Positions 1 to 6,433 are shown, counted from the stretch's first letter. The stretch is DNA of 8,070 nt from Bacteroidota bacterium (GCA_009918425.1 RGEC01000096.1:1-8070), one strand, 5' to 3'. Translations and numbers: made by a program. The notes: generated from the sequence alone by a model not told the origin.

Positions 1-1
1 A

Positions 2-2017
2 CGCAAGCGTAAAAAAGTAGGCGGAGAAAAGGTTGCCGTTCAAGATAAAATCAAGGAAGAAGAGCGCATTGCAAAAGAAAAAGAAAAGACCGACCCCAAA
101 GCCGAAATCTCTCAGAAAGATGTACGCAGCAAGGTAAAAACCACCATGGGCAAACTGGGTGGTGCAGGACAAACCCGTGGTCTCAAACAGAAATTAAAAA
201 CCCAGCGAAAAGAGGCACGTGCTTTTGAGCGAATGGAAGAGAGAGACCGCCTTGAGAAAGAAAGTAAAATAATAAAAGTGACGGAGTTTCTTACTGCCAA
301 TGACCTGGCCAGTTTGATGAATATTGCCGTTACCAAAGTAATTTCCGCCTGTTTCTCGCTGGGAATGATGGTAAGTATCAACCAGCGACTGGATGCAGAA
401 ACCATTCAGCTGGTGGCAGGTGATTTTGGTTTTGAAGTGGAATTTGTAGACGCTGAAGCCCAGCTTGAGGTGGAGGAAGACGAAAATGATGCACCCGAGG
501 ACCTGCAGCACCGCCCGCCAATCGTGACCGTAATGGGTCACGTTGACCATGGTAAAACTTCTCTTCTGGATTATGTTCGCAAAGCCAACGTTATTGCGGG
601 TGAAGCCGGCGGAATTACCCAGCATATTGGTGCGTATGAGGTAACCCTGGCCGATAGCCGCAAAATAACCTTCTTGGATACGCCCGGTCACGAAGCGTTT
701 ACTGCTATGCGCGCAAGAGGTGCCAAGGTAACAGATATTGCCATTATCGTAATTGCCGCAGACGATAGCGTCATGCCTCAAACACGGGAAGCGATTGCAC
801 ACGCCCAGGCCGCCGGAGTTCCGATGGTTTTTGCATTCAACAAAATAGACAAAGAAGGTGCCAATGCGGATAAAATCCGCGAACAACTGGCCGGCATGAA
901 TATTCTGGTGGAAGACTGGGGTGGTAAATTCCAGTGTCAGGAAATTTCAGCCAAAAAAGGACTTAACGTAGATAAACTGCTCGAAAAAGTACTGCTCGAG
1001 GCAGAAATCATGGAGCTGAAAGCCAACCCCGACCGCAGAGCCAAGGGAACAGTGATTGAAGCCACTATGGAAAAAGGACGTGGTATTGTGTGCAGCATGC
1101 TGGTACAAACCGGTACCTTGCGTGTGGGCGACAACATGGTTGCCGGACCCCACTACGCCAAAGTGCGCGCCCTGTTTAACGAGCGCGGAAATAAGATTGA
1201 TTTTGCACCGCCAAGCACGCCGGTGAAAATGCTGGGTTTCAGTGAAAACCCTACCGCCGGCGATATGTGGGTGGTGATGTCTGAGGAAAGCGAAGCCAAA
1301 GAACTGGCCACCAAACGCATGCAGCTGGTGCGCGAACAAGGTATACGTACCAAACGCCACATTACCCTGGATGAAATTGGACGTCGTCTGGCTATCGGAA
1401 ACTTCAAAGAGCTGAAAATCATCGTTAAAGGTGATGTGGACGGCTCTGTGGAAGCACTGTCAGATGCCCTGCTGAAACTCAGCACAGAAGAGGTAATGGT
1501 TTCCGTAATACACAGCGGTGTAGGTCAGATTTCAGAAAGCGATGTACTGCTGGCCTCTGCTTCAGACGCCATTATTGTGGGCTTCCAGGTGAGACCGAGC
1601 GCCAAGGCGCGTCAGCTGGCCGAACAGGAAGAAATTGATATCCGCCACTACTCCGTAATTTACCAGGCCATAGAAGAGGTGAAAAGCGCCATGGAAGGCA
1701 TGCTTAGCCCCGAAGTGGTGGAGAAAATCGTGGGCAATGTGGAAGTTCGCGAAGTATTCAAAATCAGTAAGGTGGGCAGCGTAGCCGGTTGCATGGTTAC
1801 CGACGGCAAAGTGGAACGCAAAAATAAAATCCGCGTCATCCGCGATGGTGTAGTAATTCATACCGGCGAACTCGCATCGCTGAAACGCTTCAAGGATGAT
1901 GTGAAAGAAGTATTGCGCGGCTTTGAATGCGGTCTGCAGATTGAACGTTTCAATGACATTGAAGTGGGCGACTATCTGGAAGTATACACCGAAGAACAGG
2001 TGAAACGAACCCTGTAA
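2..2017 (+). CDS. infB: Translation initiation factor IF-2 (5' end missing)
   Basis: IF-2 is the cytoplasmic GTPase that brings initiator fMet-tRNA to the 30S subunit and promotes 50S joining. The frame is open from base 2, the first complete codon, so the gene begins outside the window; 671 residues are visible. The first 60 or so are Lys/Glu-rich, as in the variable N-terminal linker. An IF2_N-like domain follows at about residues 91-149. The G domain is complete: G1 GHVDHGKT (nt 536-559), the switch I stretch GGITQHIGA, G3 DTPGH (nt 677-691), G4 NKID (nt 839-850) and G5 SAK. Domains II, III and the C-terminal fMet-tRNA-binding domain follow and end in VKRTL, typical of the family. Family members in this phylum are usually 900 residues or more, so roughly a third is missing on the left. 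The ATG at 146 is an internal Met codon in the linker and not the gene start; nothing shows whether it is also used for a short isoform. Confidence 0.97.
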   Translation, partial: RKRKKVGGEKVAVQDKIKEEERIAKEKEKTDPKAEISQKDVRSKVKTTMGKLGGAGQTRGLKQKLKTQRKEARAFERMEERDRLEKESKIIKVTEFLTANDLASLMNIAVTKVISACFSLGMMVSINQRLDAETIQLVAGDFGFEVEFVDAEAQLEVEEDENDAPEDLQHRPPIVTVMGHVDHGKTSLLDYVRKANVIAGEAGGITQHIGAYEVTLADSRKITFLDTPGHEAFTAMRARGAKVTDIAIIVIAADDSVMPQTREAIAHAQAAGVPMVFAFNKIDKEGANADKIREQLAGMNILVEDWGGKFQCQEISAKKGLNVDKLLEKVLLEAEIMELKANPDRRAKGTVIEATMEKGRGIVCSMLVQTGTLRVGDNMVAGPHYAKVRALFNERGNKIDFAPPSTPVKMLGFSENPTAGDMWVVMSEESEAKELATKRMQLVREQGIRTKRHITLDEIGRRLAIGNFKELKIIVKGDVDGSVEALSDALLKLSTEEVMVSVIHSGVGQISESDVLLASASDAIIVGFQVRPSAKARQLAEQEEIDIRHYSVIYQAIEEVKSAMEGMLSPEVVEKIVGNVEVREVFKISKVGSVAGCMVTDGKVERKNKIRVIRDGVVIHTGELASLKRFKDDVKEVLRGFECGLQIERFNDIEVGDYLEVYTEEQVKRTL

Positions 2018-2026
2018 AACTTTATA

Positions 2027-2551
2027 ATGCGTCTATTTTCCTTTATTGTTACTACCGCATTAGTTGGTGGGGCGCTTTCCGGTTGCATTTGTGACGGGCC
2101 CACCAGTGTTCAGTTTGTAAGTGGGATAAACCAGGTATATTTTGCCGATTCGATTGCCAATATCGTTGAACCCGTCATACAATTTACTTACGAGGTTGAA
2201 TATAATAGCGAGACCAAATCAAGTAAAAAGCCAGGATGCATTGGCTATAGAAAAGATTTGGGTATCAGCATACGTACTTTTGTGCTTACTGACAGTGTAA
2301 AAGTAACCTGCAACAAAGATTTACCGGGAACACCTGCCGGTGAAAATCTGGAAGGCAATCCGTATGTGGAGGTAAGTAAGATTGAAAACGACCCCATCAA
2401 CGAAAAACAGCTGAGAGTCTATTCTTTCGCCTCCAACTGGACAGTGCCTTCATGGCAGAGCATGCCGGATTCAGCTGAACTTACATTCCATTTCAAGTTG
2501 AACAACGGAGAAATCATCACCAAAAGAAATACAATCGTATTTGTTAAATAA
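2027..2551 (+). CDS. Predicted lipoprotein of unknown function
   Basis: This 174-residue protein has a short lipoprotein signal peptide: a basic N-terminus (MR), a hydrophobic segment at residues 3-17, and a lipobox LSGC with the acylated Cys at position 20. It is therefore predicted to be anchored in the inner or outer membrane facing the periplasm. The mature part is mostly polar, with alternating hydrophobic residues that suggest beta strands, and three further cysteines (22, 71, 94). There is no transmembrane segment and no catalytic motif I recognise. The ATG lies 9 bases after the infB stop with no promoter seen between them, so it may be read through from infB; a terminator follows directly after its stop. 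The DNA looks more AT-rich than infB by eye. It resembles the small Bacteroidota-restricted lipoproteins annotated as hypothetical or DUF proteins; I cannot assign a family. The gene call is fairly sure, the function unknown. Confidence 0.8.
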   Translation: MRLFSFIVTTALVGGALSGCICDGPTSVQFVSGINQVYFADSIANIVEPVIQFTYEVEYNSETKSSKKPGCIGYRKDLGISIRTFVLTDSVKVTCNKDLPGTPAGENLEGNPYVEVSKIENDPINEKQLRVYSFASNWTVPSWQSMPDSAELTFHFKLNNGEIITKRNTIVFVK

Positions 2552-2553
2552 AA

Positions 2554-2574
2554 AAGGCCGCTTTGGGCGGCCTT
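2554..2574. terminator. Bidirectional intrinsic terminator
   Basis: A perfect 8-bp stem, AAGGCCGC / GCGGCCTT, closes a 5-base loop. It sits 2 bases after the stop of the upstream lipoprotein gene and 22 bases beyond the stop of the convergent DUF2795 gene. Read on the minus strand, the stem runs into an uninterrupted T tract, the hallmark of a strong intrinsic terminator for the DUF2795 gene. Read on the plus strand, the tract after the stem is mixed (TCAAAGATTTTC), so termination in that direction is probably weaker. Confidence 0.85.
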
Positions 2575-2596
2575 CAAAGATTTTCTTGCTCGTAAA

Positions 2597-2818
2597 TTAT
2601 AACTCGTCCTCGTTGAAGAAGTAATCTTCATCGGTAGGATAATCGCTCCAGATTTCCTCAATACTTTCGAATGGTTCACCATCATCTTCCAGTTCCTGCA
2701 GGTTTTCAATTACCTCAAGGGGTGCGCCGGAACGGATGGCATAATCAATTAGCTCGTCTTTGGTGGCAGGCCATGGAGCGTCATCCAGGTAGCTTACAAG
2801 TTCTAATGTCCAGTACAT
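2597..2818 (-). CDS. Small acidic DUF2795 domain protein
   Basis: This 73-residue protein has no signal peptide and is predicted cytoplasmic. The N-terminal half (residues 1-46, starting MYWTLEL and including PWPATKDELIDYA and GAPLEVIENL) matches what I know of DUF2795, a short helical domain widespread in bacteria, in the form typical of Bacteroidota. The family's molecular role is not established. The rest is a strongly acidic tail ending in NEDEL. Of 73 residues, 23 are Asp or Glu and only 2 are Lys or Arg, so the protein is very acidic. The length is normal for this group. It is a single-gene unit: a promoter-like pair of boxes lies upstream (2842-2871) and a strong terminator immediately downstream. 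The ATG at 2818 is a sound start because conserved residues begin at Met1. Confidence 0.9.
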   Translation of the reverse strand: MYWTLELVSYLDDAPWPATKDELIDYAIRSGAPLEVIENLQELEDDGEPFESIEEIWSDYPTDEDYFFNEDEL

Positions 2819-2841
2819 AATTTTTTGTCCTAATTGTCTCG

Positions 2842-2871
2842 CGAAAGTACACTTTTTTTTGAAATCTCAAA
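2842..2871 (-). promoter_or_regulatory. Bacteroidota-type promoter for the DUF2795 gene
   Basis: On the minus strand, TTTG (2871-2868) is followed after 18 bases by TACTTTCG (2849-2842), one mismatch from the -7 consensus TAnnTTTG. The -7 box lies 23 bases upstream of the ATG, giving a leader of roughly 15-20 bases. The spacer is rich in A on this strand. The rest of the intergenic region up to 2988 holds A/T tracts. A weak plus-strand candidate for the methyltransferase gene is TTG at 2931 with TATTTTTT at 2957, a 23-base gap; I do not list it separately because the match is poor. Confidence 0.5.
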
Positions 2872-2988
2872 ATTTTTTCATTTTTCTGATAAATTTACCT
2901 GACAACAAGGTTTGTATTCGTGTTTAGTTGTTGATTTTCAATTTAATGAGAAGTTGTATTTTTTTATAATTAACCCGAACTTTGAGCC

Positions 2989-3636
2989 ATGCACCCCGAT
3001 TGGCAGGATGACCTGCATCAGTATTGCGAAAAACACAGCAGTCCCGAGCCTGAATTGCTGCAAAACCTTACTGCTTACACGTGGCGAAACACCACCAATC
3101 CTCGTATGCTGAGCGGGCAGCTGCAAGGCCGTTTTCTATCTATGATAGCGGCACTTACAAACGCAGAATGCATATTGGAAATTGGTACATTCACAGGATA
3201 TTCAGCATTGTGCCTGGCAGAAGGACTTATGCCTGGCGGTGAGTTACACAGTATAGAAGCGAGTGCGGAAATGGCCTGGAAGGCCCAACAGTGGGTGGAC
3301 AAACACCGTAAAAAGGGTCAAATCACCATTCATGCCGGCGAAGCGCTGAAAGTCATTCCCGGTCTGCGATTACATCCTGATTTAATCTTTGTGGATGCGG
3401 ACAAACTGCAATACAGCGCTTATCTCGATTGTTGCCTTCCCTTACTAAAACCCGGAGGACTCATGCTCTTTGATAACACCCTATGGAGCGGTCGCGTACT
3501 AAACAATGAAGATTGTCTTAATGACCCGGATACACGCAGCATGCATCTATTTAATCAAAAAGTTGCTGAAACAACGGGAGTTGATGTGGTGCTTTTACCC
3601 TTGAGAGACGGCCTGACCATGATAAGGAAAAAATAA
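2989..3636 (+). CDS. Class I SAM-dependent O-methyltransferase, TrmR / caffeoyl-CoA OMT type
   Basis: This 215-residue enzyme has the Methyltransf_3 (PF01596-like) fold. Bacterial members include TrmR (YrrM), which methylates 5-hydroxyuridine at the tRNA wobble position, while others act on catechol-like small molecules. SAM-binding motif I is ILEIGTFTGYS (residues 62-72), and the acidic ribose-binding residue is E90 in HSIEA. The metal-site residues are all present: D136 in FVDADK and D162-N163 in FDNTLWSG. Their spacing equals that of the D, D and N ligands known in this family. Length is normal and there is no signal peptide, so it is cytoplasmic. The ATG at 2989 has no clear Shine-Dalgarno sequence, usual for this phylum. 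It stands alone, convergent with the MarR gene, so context does not identify its substrate. tRNA wobble modification is my preferred role by inference, with a small-molecule substrate as the alternative. Confidence 0.92.
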   Translation: MHPDWQDDLHQYCEKHSSPEPELLQNLTAYTWRNTTNPRMLSGQLQGRFLSMIAALTNAECILEIGTFTGYSALCLAEGLMPGGELHSIEASAEMAWKAQQWVDKHRKKGQITIHAGEALKVIPGLRLHPDLIFVDADKLQYSAYLDCCLPLLKPGGLMLFDNTLWSGRVLNNEDCLNDPDTRSMHLFNQKVAETTGVDVVLLPLRDGLTMIRKK

Positions 3637-3649
3637 TCTGCTGATTGGC

Positions 3650-3671
3650 AATTCCCGCACATGCAGGAATT
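3650..3671. terminator. Possible shared terminator hairpin between convergent genes
   Basis: AATTCC (3650-3655) pairs with GGAATT (3666-3671). Inside, a C/A mismatch is followed by two more pairs (GC/GC) closing the loop ACAT. The flanks GATT (3643-3646) and AATC could extend the stem with interruptions. It lies in the 43-base gap between the convergent methyltransferase and MarR genes, where a terminator is expected, but no T tract follows on either strand. The assignment is therefore weak. Confidence 0.35.
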
Positions 3672-3679
3672 ATGACTAA

Positions 3680-4129
3680 TCAACCCCTAAGCTTGTCGAG
3701 TAAATCGCTTAGTTGTTCTGCCTCAGTATCACCAAGATGAACCATCAATGGCTCGAGTTTGTGAACCTCCGGATCGGTTTGCTCCAATACCTTAAGTCCT
3801 TTCTCTGTAATGCAGATATTCATTTTACGGCGGTTCACCTCGTCAACGGTTCTGCTGATCAGACCCTGAACGCACATGCGGTCGCAAAGTCTGGTCAAAT
3901 CGGGATTTTTATCCAGCATCACCGCCTTAATCTCACCCGGATTGGCAGATTTGGGATATTTGCCGCGCAAAATGCGAAGCACATTATACTGCTGAAGTGT
4001 GATATTGTATGCTTTGATAATCTCCCGCAACCTGGCATTGGCCCAGTTGGCCGTAAAGAGGATATTCACCAGCGCCTTTTGCTGCGAGGATGTAAAACGT
4101 GATTGTTTTATTTCATCTTCAAGTTTCAT
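3680..4129 (-). CDS. MarR-family transcriptional regulator, candidate repressor of kynU
   Basis: This is a 149-residue winged-helix DNA-binding protein expected to act as a dimer. The N-terminal dimerisation helices cover about residues 12-40. The winged helix-turn-helix spans about 43-111: ITLQQYNVLRILRG, then recognition region PDLTRLCDRMCVQGLI, then a wing with NRRKMNICITEKG, the family's usual basic signature before the final strand. The last 35 residues form the C-terminal dimerisation helix. The frame extends upstream to an ATG at 4180, but I chose the ATG at 4129. Relatives in this phylum start with a MKLEDEIK-like sequence, and the extra 17 codons would run through the repeats at 4147-4180. 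It is divergent from kynU with that repeat region between them, so self-regulation and control of kynU are likely by inference. The ligand is unknown; a kynurenine-pathway metabolite is a reasonable guess. Cysteines at 82, 86 and 106 leave redox sensing possible but unsupported. Confidence 0.92.
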   Translation of the reverse strand: MKLEDEIKQSRFTSSQQKALVNILFTANWANARLREIIKAYNITLQQYNVLRILRGKYPKSANPGEIKAVMLDKNPDLTRLCDRMCVQGLISRTVDEVNRRKMNICITEKGLKVLEQTDPEVHKLEPLMVHLGDTEAEQLSDLLDKLRG

Positions 4130-4146
4130 GGATTGCCGATAAAATG

Positions 4147-4180
4147 TTTGCGAGTTTAATGAATTTATGCGAGTTCGCAA
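4147..4180. promoter_or_regulatory. Candidate MarR operator in the marR-kynU intergenic region
   Basis: An 8-base direct repeat TGCGAGTT occurs at 4149-4156 and 4168-4175, 19 bases apart, close to two helical turns. The second copy is part of a 12-base interrupted palindrome, TGCGA-GT-TCGCA (4168-4179). The outer ends also form an inverted pair, TTGCGA (4148-4153) and TCGCAA (4175-4180). MarR proteins bind such palindromes as dimers. On the minus strand the same bases contain a poor promoter candidate for the regulator: TTG at 4180-4178, 19 bases, then TAAACTCG at 4158-4151. On the plus strand they abut the kynU promoter, so one bound protein could block both genes. Confidence 0.6.
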
Positions 4181-4201
4181 CCATGCAACTCCCTAAATTT
4201 G
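4174..4201 (+). promoter_or_regulatory. kynU promoter with -7 box next to the start codon
   Basis: TAAATTTG at 4194-4201 matches the Bacteroidota -7 consensus TAnnTTTG exactly and ends 4 bases before the kynU ATG. The best -33 candidate is TTCG at 4174-4177, one mismatch from TTTG with a 16-base gap. It is short and imperfect, and it lies inside the palindromic operator candidate. If this box is used, transcription would start at or within a few bases of the ATG, giving a leaderless or nearly leaderless mRNA. Confidence 0.45.
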
Positions 4202-4205
4202 CCCT

Positions 4206-5480
4206 ATGTATTTTTCCAATACCCTTGCATTTGCCCAGGAACAGGATAAGGCAGATACTTTGGCTTCATTTGGAAACGAATTCTTATTTCCAACGGATGA
4301 AAAGGGCAATCCGCTTGTGTATTTCTGCGGAAACTCGCTGGGGCTGCAACCCAAAACTGCAGGACAGTATTTACAATCTGAGCTGGATGACTGGCAAAAA
4401 TGGGGTGTGGAAGGTCATTTTCACGGTAAAAAACCCTGGTTCCATTACCACAAATTTTTAACTGATAACACTGCAGAAGTGGTGGGCGCGTTACCCCACG
4501 AAGTGGTGGTAATGAATCAACTTACCGTAAATCTGCACCTAATGATGGCCAGTTTTTACAGACCTGATGAAGAACGCTACAAAATCATCATGGAAGCCGG
4601 GGCTTTTCCCAGCGATATGTATGCTGTGCAGAGCCAGGTTGAATTTCACGGTTTTGATTACGACGATGCGGTTATTGAGCTGAAACCCCGTGAAGGTGAG
4701 CACACACTACACACAGAAGACATCATTGCTGCCATTGAAGAACACGCCGATCAGCTGGCGCTGGTATTCTTTAGTGGCGTTCAGTACTATACGGGGCAGT
4801 ATTTCAATATCCCCGCCATTACGGAAGCCGCCCATAAAGCCGGAGTTCCCGCGGGATTTGACCTTGCCCATGCCGCAGGCAATGTAGCCCTGAAACTGCA
4901 CGAATGGAACGTCGATTTTGCAGCATGGTGCAGTTATAAATACCTTAACAGTGGTCCCGGCAATGTGTCAGGAGTATTTATCCATGAACGCCATGCACTG
5001 AATCCCGAAACACCGCGTTTATCGGGATGGTGGGGCTATCGCGAAGACAAGCGCTTTCTTATGCAGCGCGGATATGAACCCGAACCCGGTGCGGCAGGCT
5101 GGCAGTTGTCCAACGCCCCTGTTTTCGGCATGGCTGTTCACGCTGCCAGCCTGGATATTTTCCATAGGGCAGGCATGCAAAACCTGGCCGACAAAAGCCA
5201 AAAACTCACCGGATACCTGGATTTCATGCTAAAAGATTGCCGCAGCCAAAATACAAATCTGCGTTTCAGCATCATTACCCCCAATAACGAACGCGGGTGT
5301 CAGATTAGCCTGTTGACCGATGAAAACGGGAAAAAACTGTTTGACCACCTTACCCAAAACAGTATTGTGGCCGACTGGCGCGAACCCAATGTAATACGCA
5401 TGGCTCCTGTGCCTCTTTATAACAGTTTCTCCGACATCTGGAAACTGGGACAGGCTCTTTTAAGTTTCAGGATTTCTTAG
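4206..5480 (+). CDS. kynU: Kynureninase
   Basis: This PLP-dependent hydrolase cleaves L-kynurenine to anthranilate and alanine, and 3-hydroxykynurenine to 3-hydroxyanthranilate. It acts in cytoplasmic tryptophan breakdown and, where the rest of the pathway exists, in NAD synthesis from tryptophan. At 424 residues it has the normal family length and an aminotransferase class V fold. Visible signatures are CGNSLGLQP (residues 41-49), the PLP-contact region GFDLAHAAG (217-225, with D219 and H222), and CSYKYLNSGPG (242-252), whose K245 is the Schiff-base lysine preceded by Y244. GWWGY (274-278) and GWQLSNAPV (298-306) follow as in known kynureninases. An in-frame TAA at 4194-4196 rules out an earlier start, and the ATG at 4206 begins at the usual family position. 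It is divergent from a MarR regulator, which probably controls it. No other pathway gene (kmo, haao, tdo) is in the window. Its last 14 bases overlap the end of the convergent ppx gene. Confidence 0.97.
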   Translation: MYFSNTLAFAQEQDKADTLASFGNEFLFPTDEKGNPLVYFCGNSLGLQPKTAGQYLQSELDDWQKWGVEGHFHGKKPWFHYHKFLTDNTAEVVGALPHEVVVMNQLTVNLHLMMASFYRPDEERYKIIMEAGAFPSDMYAVQSQVEFHGFDYDDAVIELKPREGEHTLHTEDIIAAIEEHADQLALVFFSGVQYYTGQYFNIPAITEAAHKAGVPAGFDLAHAAGNVALKLHEWNVDFAAWCSYKYLNSGPGNVSGVFIHERHALNPETPRLSGWWGYREDKRFLMQRGYEPEPGAAGWQLSNAPVFGMAVHAASLDIFHRAGMQNLADKSQKLTGYLDFMLKDCRSQNTNLRFSIITPNNERGCQISLLTDENGKKLFDHLTQNSIVADWREPNVIRMAPVPLYNSFSDIWKLGQALLSFRIS

Positions 5481-6275
5481 CGTTAAAACGCTTCTTCCAC
5501 AACTGTTTTACTATGCCATCCTTTAGACCCACATTCGGAGCATAAATCTCATGGATATGGCAATGTTCCATAATTTGTATGAAGATATTGCCTGCGTGGT
5601 TAATTACTTCTGCCCTGTCCGGATTCAGTTTAAGCTCATAAACACGATCGTGGTGGCTGAGTGATTCAATGTAGGCATTGGTGCTTTTCAGGTGATGCAG
5701 GTTCATCGCCTCCCTCGAGGCTGTTCCCGCAAGTGCATGCAGTTTTACTATATTTCCGCCGGTACCAATGGCTTTTACGGATTCATCTGCCGGCAATGGT
5801 AAATCTGACAGCCATTTTAGCATGCGCTGGGTTTCAGAATTTTTAACTTTGCCCTCACGCATGCGCACCGTTCCAATATTAAAACTCTCGTAAAGCTTAA
5901 TTTTTCCGTTCCGGATCAGACTTATCTCAGTACTGCCACCACCTACATCAATATGCAGAAAAGTGCTTTTGCCCGGAAGACTGTCCAAAATTGCTGCCTG
6001 TACAAGCCGACTTTCCTCTTTGCCGGTAATGATATCGATATTGCGTCCACATTGTATATCTCCAGCAGCAAAGCAAACGATTGCATGGCCTTTACAAGCA
6101 AATCGGCTTTTTTCTTTCCAATTTCTTTGTTTTTAAATACATCATCTCCCAATCTCAAAGGCAAACGGGTAAATTCTACCTGCTTAAAATCTGTGTCCGG
6201 TAAATCTTCATGAAGCGGCCTGGCTATGTAGAGTCTGACAGCGTTGGATCCGATATCAATCGCAGCAATTTTCAC
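5467..6275 (-). pseudogene. Ppx/GppA-family phosphatase, broken by internal deletion and frameshift
   Basis: Intact members hydrolyse inorganic polyphosphate or the 5'-phosphate of pppGpp, using an actin-like ATPase fold. Two pieces in different frames make up one gene. The first (from 6275) begins KIAAIDIGSNAVRL, the first phosphate-binding motif, and stays family-like through EIYNVDA (residue 78, codon at 6044-6042). It then turns into unrelated sequence and stops at 5943. The second frame picks up at about 6042 with NIDIITGKEESRL, containing the usual catalytic-glutamate region, then IDVGGGSTE, GTGGN and VGLKDG, ending at 5467. Between them relatives have about 27 more residues, including the conserved ATSAMREA-like motif; these are absent. 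The visible parts sum to about 269 residues against roughly 295-300 expected. A loss of 79 or 82 bases fits both the gap and the frame change. The start is GTG: its codon is preceded closely by an in-frame TAA, and no ATG is available. A simple single-base sequencing error cannot explain a missing motif, but misassembly could. Confidence 0.82.
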
Positions 6276-6343
6276 TGCAGCAAATTAAAGTTGTATCCGG
6301 AATCAGTTTTTACCATATTGCCCACATTCTGTTTCCTTTAGGT

Positions 6344-6357
6344 TAACAATATTGTTA
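6344..6357. repeat. 14-bp perfect palindrome upstream of the susC promoter
   Basis: TAACAATATTGTTA is a perfect inverted repeat with no spacer. It lies 29 bases upstream of the -33 box of the SusC-type gene and 68 bases upstream of the ppx start, so it could be an operator for either. AT-rich palindromes of this length do occur by chance, and no second copy was seen in the window. Confidence 0.4.
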
Positions 6358-6386
6358 TAAAAATTAAACGCAATTAAAACTTGTTG

Positions 6387-6416
6387 TTGTTTTTTAAACG
6401 GGATAGTGTACATTTG
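6387..6416 (+). promoter_or_regulatory. Consensus Bacteroidota promoter for the SusC-type gene
   Basis: TTG at 6387-6389, the last of three TTG repeats from 6381, is followed after exactly 19 bases by TACATTTG (6409-6416), a full match to TAnnTTTG. The -7 box ends 17 bases before the ATG at 6434, giving a leader of roughly 10-12 bases. This is the best promoter in the window by both boxes and spacing. No comparable promoter was found for the divergent ppx gene; the nearest is TTAATTTG close to its GTG, without a -33 partner. Confidence 0.75.
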
Positions 6417-6433
6417 ACACACCGAGTTTCTTT

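Noticed and set aside
112..405. Minus-strand 97-residue frame near the left edge
   Set aside because: It is opposite the infB linker and N-terminal domain and is Ser/Arg/Phe-rich, as expected for the reverse complement of Lys/Glu-rich codons.
194..886. 230-residue open frame on the minus strand inside infB
   Set aside because: It lies wholly opposite a well-conserved GTPase region, its translation has no recognisable domain, and the other minus-strand frames within infB look the same. It is a coding shadow.
2851..2886. Runs of T and A in the intergenic region as a terminator or origin-like element
   Set aside because: There is no hairpin next to the T runs and no repeated iteron or DnaA-box pattern. 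They look like the AT-rich promoter DNA common between genes in this phylum.
3713..4102. Plus-strand 129-residue frame opposite the MarR gene
   Set aside because: It is antisense to a clear winged-helix protein and shows no recognisable motif of its own.
4130..4180. 17-codon N-terminal extension of the MarR regulator (start at 4180)
   Set aside because: The extra residues do not look like family sequence, the conserved MKLEDEIK-type start is at 4129, and the extension would put coding sequence through the operator-like repeats.
4099..4461. Plus-strand 120-residue frame overlapping the start of kynU
   Set aside because: It overlaps kynU in another frame and the marR start on the other strand, and its sequence has no family likeness. 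kynU explains the region.
5943..6275. Programmed frameshift as the explanation for the split ppx gene
   Set aside because: A ribosomal frameshift would keep the conserved ATSAMREA-like stretch, but that sequence is absent, so a deletion is needed. No slippery heptamer is evident at the junction.
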